A DNA stretch of 15,203 nt, taken from Bacteroides sp. (GTDB lineage Bacteria; Bacteroidota; Bacteroidia; Bacteroidales; Bacteroidaceae). The stretch's first letter is position 1; each line of letters starts with the position of its first letter. A program made the translations under genes and the position numbers. Positions 5,711 through 15,000 of the stretch are shown in pieces. Location of the stretch: positions 1 through 15,203 of the forward strand of contig JASLCG010000107.1 in NCBI GenBank assembly GCA_030151885.1, given 5' to 3'. The notes below the pieces were generated by a model that was not told the DNA's origin, did not search any database, and was given only the letters and a program-made list of their open reading frames with translations.

Positions 5711-7074
5711 AGATTCGCCAAAGATTAGCATACAAGTATATTGCAGCTACTGCTGTTATATTATTCTTTATTTTAAGTTTAATATACTTATTTTCCAAAG
5801 ATAATAGAGAAGTAGAATTCTATAGAGACCTTAAAAAAGAAGCTATAACTAAAGCCAATCTTTTCTTAGATCACAGAGTAGATGCTAAAACAATGCAATC
5901 TATATATCTTAATAATAGAAGCTTTATTAATGAAGTAGAAGTTGCTATATACAGCGAAAGTGGCAACTTACTATATCATGATGCCATAGAAATAGATATT
6001 GTAAAGGAAACACCATCAATGATTAGTAATATAAAGCAAAAAGAATCTATCGAATTTTACTCAAACGAATACCAAGCTATTGGTATGTTATATGATTTTC
6101 ATGGACATAAATACATATTAACAGCTGCTGCATACGATGGATACGGGTATGCCAAATTAAAAGCATTGGCACAAATCTTATTATTATCTTTTGTTTTAGG
6201 CCTTGGCATACTATTTATAGCTGGTTACTACCTAGCAAAAGGAGCATTATCTCCTGTATCTAAGATAGTCAAAGAGGCAAAAAACATTAGTGCTAAAAAC
6301 TTAAATAAAAGAATCCCAATAGAGCAAGAAAAAGATGAGTTAGGAGAGTTAGCAGCTAGCTTTAATGAGATGTTAGACAGAATTGAAAAAGCTTTCGATG
6401 CTCAACAGCAATTTGTAAGTAATGTATCGCACGAATTAAAGACTCCAATGGCAGCTCTAATAAGCGAATTGGAGATAACTTTACTGAAACCTAGAACAAA
6501 CGAAGAGTATATTAAATCTATGCAACGTGCTCTACAAGATGGTTACAATATTAATAAACTGGCCGAAGGCTTACTGAATTTAGCAAAAGCAAATTACCTT
6601 CCAGAAAAAATCAAAATGAGTAATGTCCGTCTAGACGAGGTCCTGCTAGATGCAAGAGCATTAGTTTTAAAAGCAAACACGCATTATAAAGTAGATTTAC
6701 TCTTTGAACAGGAGTCAGATGAAGAGAACTTAATTACTGTCTATGGCAATGAATACCTATTGAAAACGGCATTTGTAAACTTTATGGAGAATAACTGTAA
6801 GTTTTCTAAAAATAACACCTGTTTAATTCAAATTACATTTTGGAGCGAATACTCAATATTAAGATTCTCAGACACGGGTAAAGGAATATCAGAAGAAGAT
6901 ATTAATCATATTTTCGAGCCTTTTTACAGAGGTAAACACAATGAAAATATCAAAGGATTTGGTATTGGCATGGCGTTGTGCAAAAACATCATAAAAATTC
7001 ATGAAGGTGAAATTGAGGTACATTCTGAAATAAATGTTGGCACTACTTATACTGTAAAACTACCTCATATCTAA
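5707..7074 (+). CDS. Membrane sensor histidine kinase (HAMP, HisKA, HATPase)
   Basis: A 455-residue sensor kinase, presumably the partner of the regulator whose last codons it overlaps by 4 bp. Membrane segment 1 is at about 11-29, a periplasmic sensor of about 120 residues at 31-152, and membrane segment 2 at about 154-177. HAMP follows at about 178-230 (LSPVSKIVKEAKNIS to FNEMLDRI). The dimerisation/phosphotransfer domain has the H-box FVSNVSHELKTPMAAL with phosphorylated His242. The ATPase domain has an N-box around Asn363, the G1 box DTGKG (389-393), the F-box IFEPFYRG and the G2 box GFGIGMAL (417-424), all intact. The sensor domain resembles none I can name. It lacks the dense acidic patch of PhoQ, so a Mg2+-sensing role cannot be read from it, although mgtA lies 102 bp downstream. 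Confidence 0.95.
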   Translation: MKIRQRLAYKYIAATAVILFFILSLIYLFSKDNREVEFYRDLKKEAITKANLFLDHRVDAKTMQSIYLNNRSFINEVEVAIYSESGNLLYHDAIEIDIVKETPSMISNIKQKESIEFYSNEYQAIGMLYDFHGHKYILTAAAYDGYGYAKLKALAQILLLSFVLGLGILFIAGYYLAKGALSPVSKIVKEAKNISAKNLNKRIPIEQEKDELGELAASFNEMLDRIEKAFDAQQQFVSNVSHELKTPMAALISELEITLLKPRTNEEYIKSMQRALQDGYNINKLAEGLLNLAKANYLPEKIKMSNVRLDEVLLDARALVLKANTHYKVDLLFEQESDEENLITVYGNEYLLKTAFVNFMENNCKFSKNNTCLIQITFWSEYSILRFSDTGKGISEEDINHIFEPFYRGKHNENIKGFGIGMALCKNIIKIHEGEIEVHSEINVGTTYTVKLPHI

Positions 7075-7102
7075 TTAAATTCTAATAACATTCTAATTAA
7101 TT
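7070..7102 (+). promoter_or_regulatory. Three 11-bp direct repeats upstream of mgtA (candidate regulator box)
   Basis: Three consecutive 11-bp units start at 7070, 7081 and 7092: TCTAATTAAAT, TCTAATAACAT and TCTAATTAATT. All begin with TCTAAT and end in T, with exact one-turn phasing. The first overlaps the kinase stop codon. The array ends about 28 bp before the mgtA -7 element, the place where an activator would contact RNA polymerase. OmpR/PhoB-family regulators characteristically bind direct repeats at this spacing, and the gene pair just upstream encodes one. Direct binding is inference. Confidence 0.6.
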
Positions 7103-7129
7103 TTACTCGCTGTCGTCCTAGTTAAGATT

Positions 7130-7137
7130 TACTTTTG
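7130..7137 (+). promoter_or_regulatory. mgtA: mgtA promoter -7 element
   Basis: TACTTTTG matches TAnnTTTG exactly, and initiation near 7143 would give a leader of about 33 nt before the ATG at 7177. No TTTG-like -33 element lies 18-22 nt upstream (the bases there are CG-containing), which fits a promoter needing an activator. A weaker alternative reads TTTG (7134-7137), 18 nt, then AATCTTTA (7156-7163). Confidence 0.55.
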
Positions 7138-7176
7138 TACTACAATAAATTGTTCAATCTTTAAAACAGACGATAT

Positions 7177-9831
7177 ATGTGGGGAAAAAACATTAATAAA
7201 AAAGCTGATATTCGGTTTAACTCTGAATACACTTTTCTATCGGCTGCACAGCCTATCAGTTGTGCGTACTCATTCTTTAAAACAAGAAAAGGAGGCCTTA
7301 CAAACGAAGAGGTAGAAGAAAGAATAGAAACCTATGGATTAAATGAATTTAATAATGCAAAGGTTGAAAATCCTATTATTATATTTTTAAAAGCGTTTGT
7401 AAATCCATTTATAGGTGTACTTATAGTTTTAGCTTTAATATCTTTATTTATAGATGTTATTTTGGCTGATCCTGGCGAAAAAGATGGAACCAGTGTAATT
7501 GTTATTACTACAATGGTACTACTTAGTGTAATTCTAAAGTTTAGTCAGGAGTGGAAGTCATCAAAAGCTTCGGAAGCATTACAAAGGTACATAACAAATA
7601 CAGCTACTGTATATCGTAATAGTGCGTACGAAGAGGAAGAAGTCGATATTAAACACTTGGTACCTGGAGATATTATATATCTTTCGGCAGGAGATATGAT
7701 TCCAGCGGATGTTAGGATTTTAGAGTGTAAGGACTTATTTATAGGACAATCTTCATTAACAGGCGAATCTGATGCTATTGAAAAATTCTCTACTTTAACT
7801 AGTGATAACAATAAAGATCAGAGTGTTATAGATTTAGAAAACATCTGTTACATGGGATCTAACGTTATTAGTGGTTATGCAATTGCTGTTGTAGTTAATA
7901 CTGGTAAAAACACCTATTTTGGAACTATTGCAAAAACTGTAGAAAGCATTAGACCACAAACAGCTTTTGATAAAGGTGTAAATAGTGTAAGCTTTCTTCT
8001 AATCAGATTTATGATTGTTATGGTTCCGTTCGTTTTCCTTGTGAATGGACTAATGAAAGGAGATTGGTTTGATGCTCTTCTATTTGCTATTTCCATAGCT
8101 GTAGGTCTAACACCCGAAATGCTACCAATGATTGTTACCGCAAATCTTGCGAAAGGATCAATGACAATGGCTAAGAAAAAAACGATTGTAAAGAATTTAA
8201 ATTCTATACAAAATTTTGGAGCTATGAATATTCTGTGCACAGATAAGACGGGTACATTAACAAGAGATCAAATCATATTAGAAAAACATCTGTGTGTTGA
8301 TGGGAGTGAAGACAAACATGGTAGGGTCCTTCGTCATGCCTACTTTAATAGCTACTTTCAAACAGGGCTTAAAAACCTAATCGATAGATCTATTATGTCT
8401 TATGTAAAAGAACTAGAGCTAGAAGATGTTAGCAAAGACTATACAAAAGTAGATGAAATACCCTTTGATTTTACTAGACGAAGATTGTCTGTAGTGGTAG
8501 AAGATAATAATAAGAAGAGACAGATTATTACAAAAGGAGCTGTAGAAGAAATGATTGAAATCTGCTCGCATGTAGAGTTTAAAGGAGAAGTTTTAGCTTT
8601 TACAGACGAGTTAAAAAAGAAAGCTATAGCTATTAGCAACGAGATGAACAGAGAGGGTATGCGAGTTATTGCTATTGCACAGAAAAGCTGGATTGAAAAG
8701 GATCATGACTTCAATGTGGACGACGAGAGCGATATGGTACTTATCGGGTATCTAGCATTTCTTGACCCACCAAAACCATCTGCTGCAGAGGCTATAAAAA
8801 AGCTACATGAACATGGTGTAGAGGTTAAAGTCCTTTCTGGAGATAACGAAGCTGTTGTTAAAACAATATGCCGACAAGTAGGGATTGACACGAAACATAC
8901 TCTTAATGGTATGCAAGTAGAAGAGATGAGTGATGAAATGTTAAAGAAAGAACTACTTCACACTACTGTCTTATCTAAACTAACACCCATACAGAAGAAT
9001 AGAGTTATTAAACTTTTACAAGAAGAAAAAAACACTGTTGGATTTCTAGGAGATGGAATAAACGATGCAGCTGCCCTTAAACAGGCTGATGTAGGTATAT
9101 CAGTAGAAAATGCTGTTGATATAGCTAAAGAGAGTGCTGATATTATTCTTCTTGAAAAAGATCTTATGGTCTTGGAAGATGGAGTGCTAGAAGGTAGATT
9201 GATTTTTGGAAATATTATGAAGTATATCAAAATGACTGCTAGCTCTAACTTTGGGAATATGTTTAGCGTAATGGCTGCCAGCATTTTCTTACCTTTTTTA
9301 CCAATGTTACCTATTCATATTTTAGTGCAAAACTTACTCTATGACATATCTCAAACAACAATTCCTTTTGATAAAATGGACGAAGAATATTTAAGAGTAC
9401 CTAGAAAATGGGATGCATCAGACCTTAAGAAGTTCATGTTATACATAGGACCTACAAGCTCTATTTTTGACATTATAACTTTTGCTGTTTTATGGTTTGT
9501 TTTTGGCTACAATAGCCCAGATCAACAAGCATTTTTCCATTCTGGTTGGTTTGTAGAAGGATTGCTATCTCAAACCTTAATTGTACACATGATTAGAACT
9601 AAGAAAATTCCATTTATACAAAGCAATGCTACTTGGCCTGTTACTGGGTTAACTTTCTTTATTATGGGAGTTGGATTGATTTTACCATTCACAGGGATAG
9701 GACACCATATTGGTCTTGAACCTCTTCCTTGGAGCTACTTCCCATGGCTAGTAGGTATTTTATTAAGCTACTGTATACTAACTCAGTTTGTTAAAGACTG
9801 GTACATAAAGAGATTTAAACAGTGGTTATAA
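7177..9831 (+). CDS. mgtA: Magnesium-translocating P-type ATPase (P3B, MgtA/MgtB type)
   Basis: An 884-residue inner-membrane pump that imports Mg2+ by ATP hydrolysis; E. coli MgtA is of similar length. The N-terminal cation-ATPase domain is followed by membrane segments at about 66-95 and 104-122, then the actuator domain with TGES (195-198). Segments at about 270-290 and 297-317 include VGLTPEMLPMIVTANLAKG, characteristic of the MgtA branch rather than Ca2+ or Na+ pumps. The phosphorylation site is Asp356 in DKTGTLT. The nucleotide-binding part shows KGA (about 453), DPPK (530-533) and the hinge GDGINDAAA (625-633). About six more membrane segments complete the C-terminus, including NFGNMFSVMAASIFLPFLPM and the MgtA-like HILVQNLLYDISQT. 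All catalytic motifs are intact. The 102-bp gap to the kinase gene carries its own promoter and repeat array. The leader is too short for the regulatory leader RNA known from Salmonella mgtA. Confidence 0.96.
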   Translation: MWGKNINKKADIRFNSEYTFLSAAQPISCAYSFFKTRKGGLTNEEVEERIETYGLNEFNNAKVENPIIIFLKAFVNPFIGVLIVLALISLFIDVILADPGEKDGTSVIVITTMVLLSVILKFSQEWKSSKASEALQRYITNTATVYRNSAYEEEEVDIKHLVPGDIIYLSAGDMIPADVRILECKDLFIGQSSLTGESDAIEKFSTLTSDNNKDQSVIDLENICYMGSNVISGYAIAVVVNTGKNTYFGTIAKTVESIRPQTAFDKGVNSVSFLLIRFMIVMVPFVFLVNGLMKGDWFDALLFAISIAVGLTPEMLPMIVTANLAKGSMTMAKKKTIVKNLNSIQNFGAMNILCTDKTGTLTRDQIILEKHLCVDGSEDKHGRVLRHAYFNSYFQTGLKNLIDRSIMSYVKELELEDVSKDYTKVDEIPFDFTRRRLSVVVEDNNKKRQIITKGAVEEMIEICSHVEFKGEVLAFTDELKKKAIAISNEMNREGMRVIAIAQKSWIEKDHDFNVDDESDMVLIGYLAFLDPPKPSAAEAIKKLHEHGVEVKVLSGDNEAVVKTICRQVGIDTKHTLNGMQVEEMSDEMLKKELLHTTVLSKLTPIQKNRVIKLLQEEKNTVGFLGDGINDAAALKQADVGISVENAVDIAKESADIILLEKDLMVLEDGVLEGRLIFGNIMKYIKMTASSNFGNMFSVMAASIFLPFLPMLPIHILVQNLLYDISQTTIPFDKMDEEYLRVPRKWDASDLKKFMLYIGPTSSIFDIITFAVLWFVFGYNSPDQQAFFHSGWFVEGLLSQTLIVHMIRTKKIPFIQSNATWPVTGLTFFIMGVGLILPFTGIGHHIGLEPLPWSYFPWLVGILLSYCILTQFVKDWYIKRFKQWL

Positions 9832-9888
9832 GACTTATTAATTCTTACTTATAAGTTATAGCAAGATTCTAATTATAGCTATAGCTGC

Positions 9889-9926
9889 AAAAAAAGAGAG
9901 CTTAGAATATATTCTAAGCTCTCTTT
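9889..9926. terminator. Bidirectional terminator: 34-bp perfect palindrome between mgtA and susD
   Basis: Positions 9893-9926 are a perfect palindrome: the 16-base arm AAAGAGAGCTTAGAAT, a central AT, then its exact reverse complement. On the minus strand the stem ends in a run of seven T (9895-9889), a strong terminator for the susC-susD transcript. On the plus strand the T-tract is only TTT then AATATTT, so it is weaker for mgtA. Placement between convergent genes fits a shared terminator. Between the mgtA stop and this point there is only AT-rich sequence with a 10-bp palindrome ACTTATAAGT. Confidence 0.88.
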
Positions 9927-9948
9927 AATATTTGTGTACTAATATAAA

Positions 9949-12030
9949 TTAGTTATCCATAGGATCATTTGACTTTATTGAAGGAGAGTTTCCAACTGTT
10001 GGCCATCCTGGGTTTTGGTAGAAGTTTGAATTTTCTACATCATCAGTTGGAGAAGCTAACTCAATATGGCGGATAGGAATAGGATATAGATACTTAGCTT
10101 GTCTAAAGTTATATCCATCATAAACATCATTATTTTTCTTTTGCATTCTATATGGCATTATATACTTGCCATCCTTACTTGAAGATACGTTAGGAGTTTT
10201 GCCTTCTGCATTGTCTGGTTCAATCAATAAACTAACCTGTTTAGTTTCATCAGCTTTAGTTTTCACTTGATTTTCTTCACTCTTATCTTCCGTTACATAA
10301 CGTTTGTAGTTTTCATCCCATAGATTGAAACCTTTAACTACATAGTCTTTCACCTGATTCAAAGCACACCATCTTAGAAGGTCATCCCATCTCATACCTT
10401 CGCCAATAAATTCACATCTTCTTTCACGACGAATATTATAAAGTGTAGCATCAACCTTTTTACCAGCAGAGTAAACAGCCCAGTCACCTTCAGCTTCTTT
10501 CTCAAGATCGGTATTTTGAATTGTTACATCAATACTTGCTGCATCCATTCCAGCACGTTTTCTTAAACTCTCCCATACTTTTCTAGCATCTGGAGTTAAA
10601 GAGTTGTGCAACATATAAGAAGCTTCTAAGTAGTTTAGGTATGCTTCTGCAACACGATAAACGATTGAAGCAGTATCTTCAATTAATGGACCGTTAGAAA
10701 TGTAAGCAGGATTTAAGTTAAAGCCTTTTCTTACACCATAACCAGTGGTCATTCTTGTTTCTTGAAGATTCAATATGAAAGGAAATAACTTCTGATCTTT
10801 AAAGATATTTACAGTACCATCTTCATTTGGTTCCATTTCAAACCTGTCTTGATCTGACAACATAAATAGTTGTAAGCGCGGGTCACGATTAGCACGAACA
10901 TCATCAGTCGTTTTATCTCCTTTATACTTATCAGAAGCATAGTATGGTTTACCATCTTCCATTACAAAAGCATCTACGTAACCTTTAGTTAAACCTGTGT
11001 TACCACCTCTACGAATATATAAAGAAGTACCATGAGTTACGTTTTGAGATTTACTGTACTGTCTCCAGAATAATACCTCTGAGTACTTAGCCATATCCAC
11101 ATCACCAAACATTTCAAAATAAGTATTCCAACCTGTAGGGCTTGTTGCTTCTGGATCTGGATTTATTTTACCAGGACCTTGATCTTGTAAAGGAATTTCT
11201 AGAAGCTCTTTAGAAGCTGCTATTGCTTCATTTAAGAAAAACTCAACCTCAGCCTCAATACTTCCTGCTGGGAATTGATAATCAGGGTGTAGTTTTTTAC
11301 CTGGCCATTCTGGTCCGTTTGGAACCCTTGCAGTACCAGCATGATATCTTAACCAAGAAGCTTCAAATAAAGCTACACGCGATTTAAATAGTAATGCTGC
11401 ATTTTTAGATAACCTATTTTTATTTGATGTAATACCCAGATCATTCGACATAAATTCAATAGCTTCATCTAAGTCTTTTAAAATAAATCTAGCTACTTCA
11501 TTACGTGGTTCTCTTTTCGAGTTGCTTTTTAATATTTCACTATCATCTGGAAGAAGTTTTGTAAGAATAGGGAAATCACCATAAGCTACTAAGTTAGAGA
11601 AATATGCTTTCGCTCTAAAGAAGTACATTTCACCTATATAATGCTTAATGCGTGAAATAGATCCTTGAATTTCGTTTGCTTCATATTTAGGTAATACATT
11701 TACCAAAAAATAGTTTGCCTGTCTAATAGCACCAAAGCCTATGCTGCCATTCTGAGGAGTCATCCATTGCTCTGGAACCCACCTATTCTCACTAGGATTT
11801 GTTGTAGCCATGTTATCCGTATGGTTATCATAAGCTAGAACGCCAAGTCCCCAACCACCTTTTGTGTCAAAGCTATAACGTCCGTTTGCATAAGCTGCAA
11901 GGTGGTTATCTGTTTTAAAATATTGTTCTGGAGTAACACTATCTAAAGGCTCTCTATCTAAGAAATCATTACAAGAAGACAAGCCTAGTACAAGCATTAA
12001 TAAGCCTGATATTAAATATTTATTTTTCAT
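9949..12030 (-). CDS. SusD/RagB-family outer-membrane nutrient-binding lipoprotein
   Basis: A 693-residue surface lipoprotein that caps the partner SusC channel and binds the nutrient, usually an oligosaccharide and sometimes a peptide. The N-terminus is a lipoprotein signal with lipobox LSSC and lipidation at Cys20, followed by the family-typical opening NDFLDREPLDSVTPEQYF. TPR-like helices fill the N-terminal half (ILKDLDEAIEFM, YFFRAKAYFSNLVAYGDFPIL). The C-terminal part has the conserved AEAYLNYLEASYML and RRERRCEFIGEGMRWDDLLRW blocks and ends near NPGWP (about 673-677). The length is at the long end for the family; a Lys/Glu/Thr-rich stretch around TEDKSEENQVKTKADETK may be a surface insertion. 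The gene follows susC after an 11-bp gap and precedes a strong terminator, so susD is the last gene of its operon. The substrate cannot be told from sequence. Confidence 0.95.
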   Translation of the reverse strand: MKNKYLISGLLMLVLGLSSCNDFLDREPLDSVTPEQYFKTDNHLAAYANGRYSFDTKGGWGLGVLAYDNHTDNMATTNPSENRWVPEQWMTPQNGSIGFGAIRQANYFLVNVLPKYEANEIQGSISRIKHYIGEMYFFRAKAYFSNLVAYGDFPILTKLLPDDSEILKSNSKREPRNEVARFILKDLDEAIEFMSNDLGITSNKNRLSKNAALLFKSRVALFEASWLRYHAGTARVPNGPEWPGKKLHPDYQFPAGSIEAEVEFFLNEAIAASKELLEIPLQDQGPGKINPDPEATSPTGWNTYFEMFGDVDMAKYSEVLFWRQYSKSQNVTHGTSLYIRRGGNTGLTKGYVDAFVMEDGKPYYASDKYKGDKTTDDVRANRDPRLQLFMLSDQDRFEMEPNEDGTVNIFKDQKLFPFILNLQETRMTTGYGVRKGFNLNPAYISNGPLIEDTASIVYRVAEAYLNYLEASYMLHNSLTPDARKVWESLRKRAGMDAASIDVTIQNTDLEKEAEGDWAVYSAGKKVDATLYNIRRERRCEFIGEGMRWDDLLRWCALNQVKDYVVKGFNLWDENYKRYVTEDKSEENQVKTKADETKQVSLLIEPDNAEGKTPNVSSSKDGKYIMPYRMQKKNNDVYDGYNFRQAKYLYPIPIRHIELASPTDDVENSNFYQNPGWPTVGNSPSIKSNDPMDN

Positions 12031-12041
12031 TTTGACTTCTA

Positions 12042-15000
12042 TTAAAAGTTAACATTCATACCAAAAGAGATTGTTTTTTGTAGAGGATATAGTTTACCTG
12101 CACCCCACTCACCACCTAATGTCTCAGGATCAAATACTCCTGATATTTTAGATTTAGTCCAAAGGTTATCTCCTGATATATATACTCTTACCTTGTTAAT
12201 TCTAGCTTTTTGCGTTAAAGCTCTAGGTAAAGTATAACCTAATTGAATATTTTTCATTCTTATATAGGAAGCATCCTGAATGTACTTACTTTGACTTTGA
12301 GTATTTCTAGAATCACCAAACATAACTTTAGGATAGTATGCATTTGTATTTGCACCTAATACATCACCTTCTGGTCTCCAGAAATCCCAATGCTCTTTGA
12401 ATCCGGCTGCTTGCCACATTCCTAATCCAGATGCTCCCCAGAAGTAAGCTCCATCTAATCTATAATCTCTTTTTCCTACTCCTTGGAAGAACACAGAGAA
12501 ATCAAATCCTTTATAAGCTGCATCTAAGAAAATACCATATTTATATCTTGGTGTAGTGTTTCCTAAGATTTTCATATCTCCAGGATTAGCAAGTGTGTTT
12601 TGACCACTGTTTACTTTGCCATCACCATTTAAATCTACATACATTATATCTCCTGCACCCCATTTAGAACCCCAAGATGGACGATTATTAACTAAGTGAG
12701 CATCCATTTCTTCTTGAGTTTGTGCAATGCCTTTTGTTACATAGCCCCAGATATCACCTAGTTTTCTACCAGAGTAATATGCATTTAAAGCCTTAGTTTC
12801 ATTAGGGTATTTTATAATTTTTTGTTGTGCATCTGATAAGACTAATTTTGCACCATAAGAGAAGTCTGCAATTTGGTCTCTCCAAGCTATTTCAAACTCC
12901 CAACCATATGATTTCATATCACAGTTGTTTATTTGAGGAACACCTGTACCAAGAATTGAAGGCATTTCTGGAGCTGGCCCAATCATATCAAGTGTTGTTC
13001 TTGTAAAGTAATCGAACGAACCTGTTAAACGATTATTTAAAGCACCAAAGTCTACACCAAAGTTCCATTGGCGTACTCTTTCCCATGTCATTTTAGAACT
13101 AACTATTCCTGGCATGCTTGCAGTATTTTGCTTGCTTCCGTTTAATAGCCATGCAGAATTTTCTCTAGAATAAGGCATTGTTTGGTAGAATGGATACCAG
13201 TTATTTGTATTCATATTACCAAGGTCTCCCCAAGAACCTCTAAATTTAAGAGTATGTAGTATTTCTGCAAAAGCACCTAAGTTATCTTTGTAGAAATCTT
13301 CGTTAGCTAAATTCCATCCTAGAGAGAATGAAGGGAAAAATCCCCAACGTTTACTTCCTATAAAGCGAGATACACCATCATAACGAGCGTTTATCTCAGC
13401 AATATATCTTTCTTTGTAGTTGTAGTTAAAACGTCCAAAGAATCCTGCTGTAGCCCATTCTGAGTATCCACCACCAGTTTTCATATTTTCAGAAGCGGTA
13501 TTTAATGTTGGAACAGTCGAAGAAATTAAATCATCTGCAGTACCGAACACTCCACGTGTTTTCATTAACTCAGCATTAAAACCACCCAGAACTTTAAAAT
13601 AGTGACCACCTAAAGTTTTAGAAAAATCAGTATAGCCATTGAAAGAGTAGAAGTTATCTTTGTATGCACCTTCACTTACTCTAGAATCGCCAGCAGCTAC
13701 ACCATTACCTTGTTCAAAAGCTATAGGATCATTATTAGGATTGTATTGGAATACAGGTAATACATCCCAGTGGCTATTTCTTATTTCTGTTCTATGGCTA
13801 CCTTCTAGGTAGATTTTCCAATCTTTTATTGGCTCTACTACTAACTGCAAGTAATTTGTTAACCAATCTTTTTCTTCTTTATCTCTACCACCTTCTCTCA
13901 TCTGAATAATTTCTGAAGGCTCTGTATAGTGTCCATTTGGATCTTTTACAGCAACTGTTGGCCATCTTCTAGCAATGTTATGAAAGAATAACCCTGTTAA
14001 ATATGATGGTCTATCATACTCTTGTCTAGTCCATTTTGAACTATAGTTTAATTTTACATAATCATTAAACTTTACATTGAACTTAGCATTTAAGTTATAG
14101 CGTTGTAAATCATCACCACCATGGCGTATCAGACCTGTAACATCTAAGAATGATCCAGAAATAGCATAAGTAATTTTTTCAGAACCACCACTAACACTTA
14201 AGTTATGTTCTTGTGCTGGTGCTACACTCTTATATTGCTCTTTAAACCAATCTGTGTTAGCATGACCTTCTCCATAGTATCTCCAACCTTTATTATCATT
14301 AGTTGGTCGTGTACCAGATTGATATCCTAACTCTAACTCCTCATCAGTCCAGTTATTATTTAAATTCTTTTCAATTAAAGCCATTGTTTCATCAGAGAAA
14401 ACATGGTTTTGACCATTATTTTCAGCTGCACGATTCCAATACTCTGCGAATTGTTTAGAATTCATCATTTTAGGTAAAGAGATTGGCTTAGAAAATCTAA
14501 AGCTATTAGAGTAGTTAACACTAACTCTATCTGTTTTACCACTTTTTGTTGTTATTAATATTACACCGAATGCAGCTCTAGCACCATAAATAGCAGCAGA
14601 TGAAGCATCTTTAAGCACTGATATATTTTCAATATCTTGAGGTGCTAACGTATTCATGTCTCCCTCTACACCATCAATTAAAACTAATGGAGATGCAGAT
14701 GAACCTTGACCAATTGTTCCAGTACCACGAATATCAATATTCATTTTTCCATTGATCATACCACCACTATTATTAGTAGATAAGTTAAGTCCTGGTACAA
14801 CACCTTGAAGAGCTTGTCCAACATTATTTACAGGACGACTTTCTAGCTCCTCAGCATTTACCATGCCTACAGAACCTGTAACGTTGACTTTCTTTTGTGT
14901 ACCAAAACCTACTACAACTACCTCATCTAGCAGCTGTGTATCGTCTTTTAAAGATATGTTTAAAGATGTTTGGCCAGTATATTTCACCTCTTGGGTTACA

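Noticed and set aside
7075..7176. Mg2+-responsive leader RNA or riboswitch before mgtA
   Set aside because: The whole gap is 102 bp, the promoter occupies its middle, and only about 33 nt of leader remains, too short for an M-box or a Salmonella-type mgtA leader.
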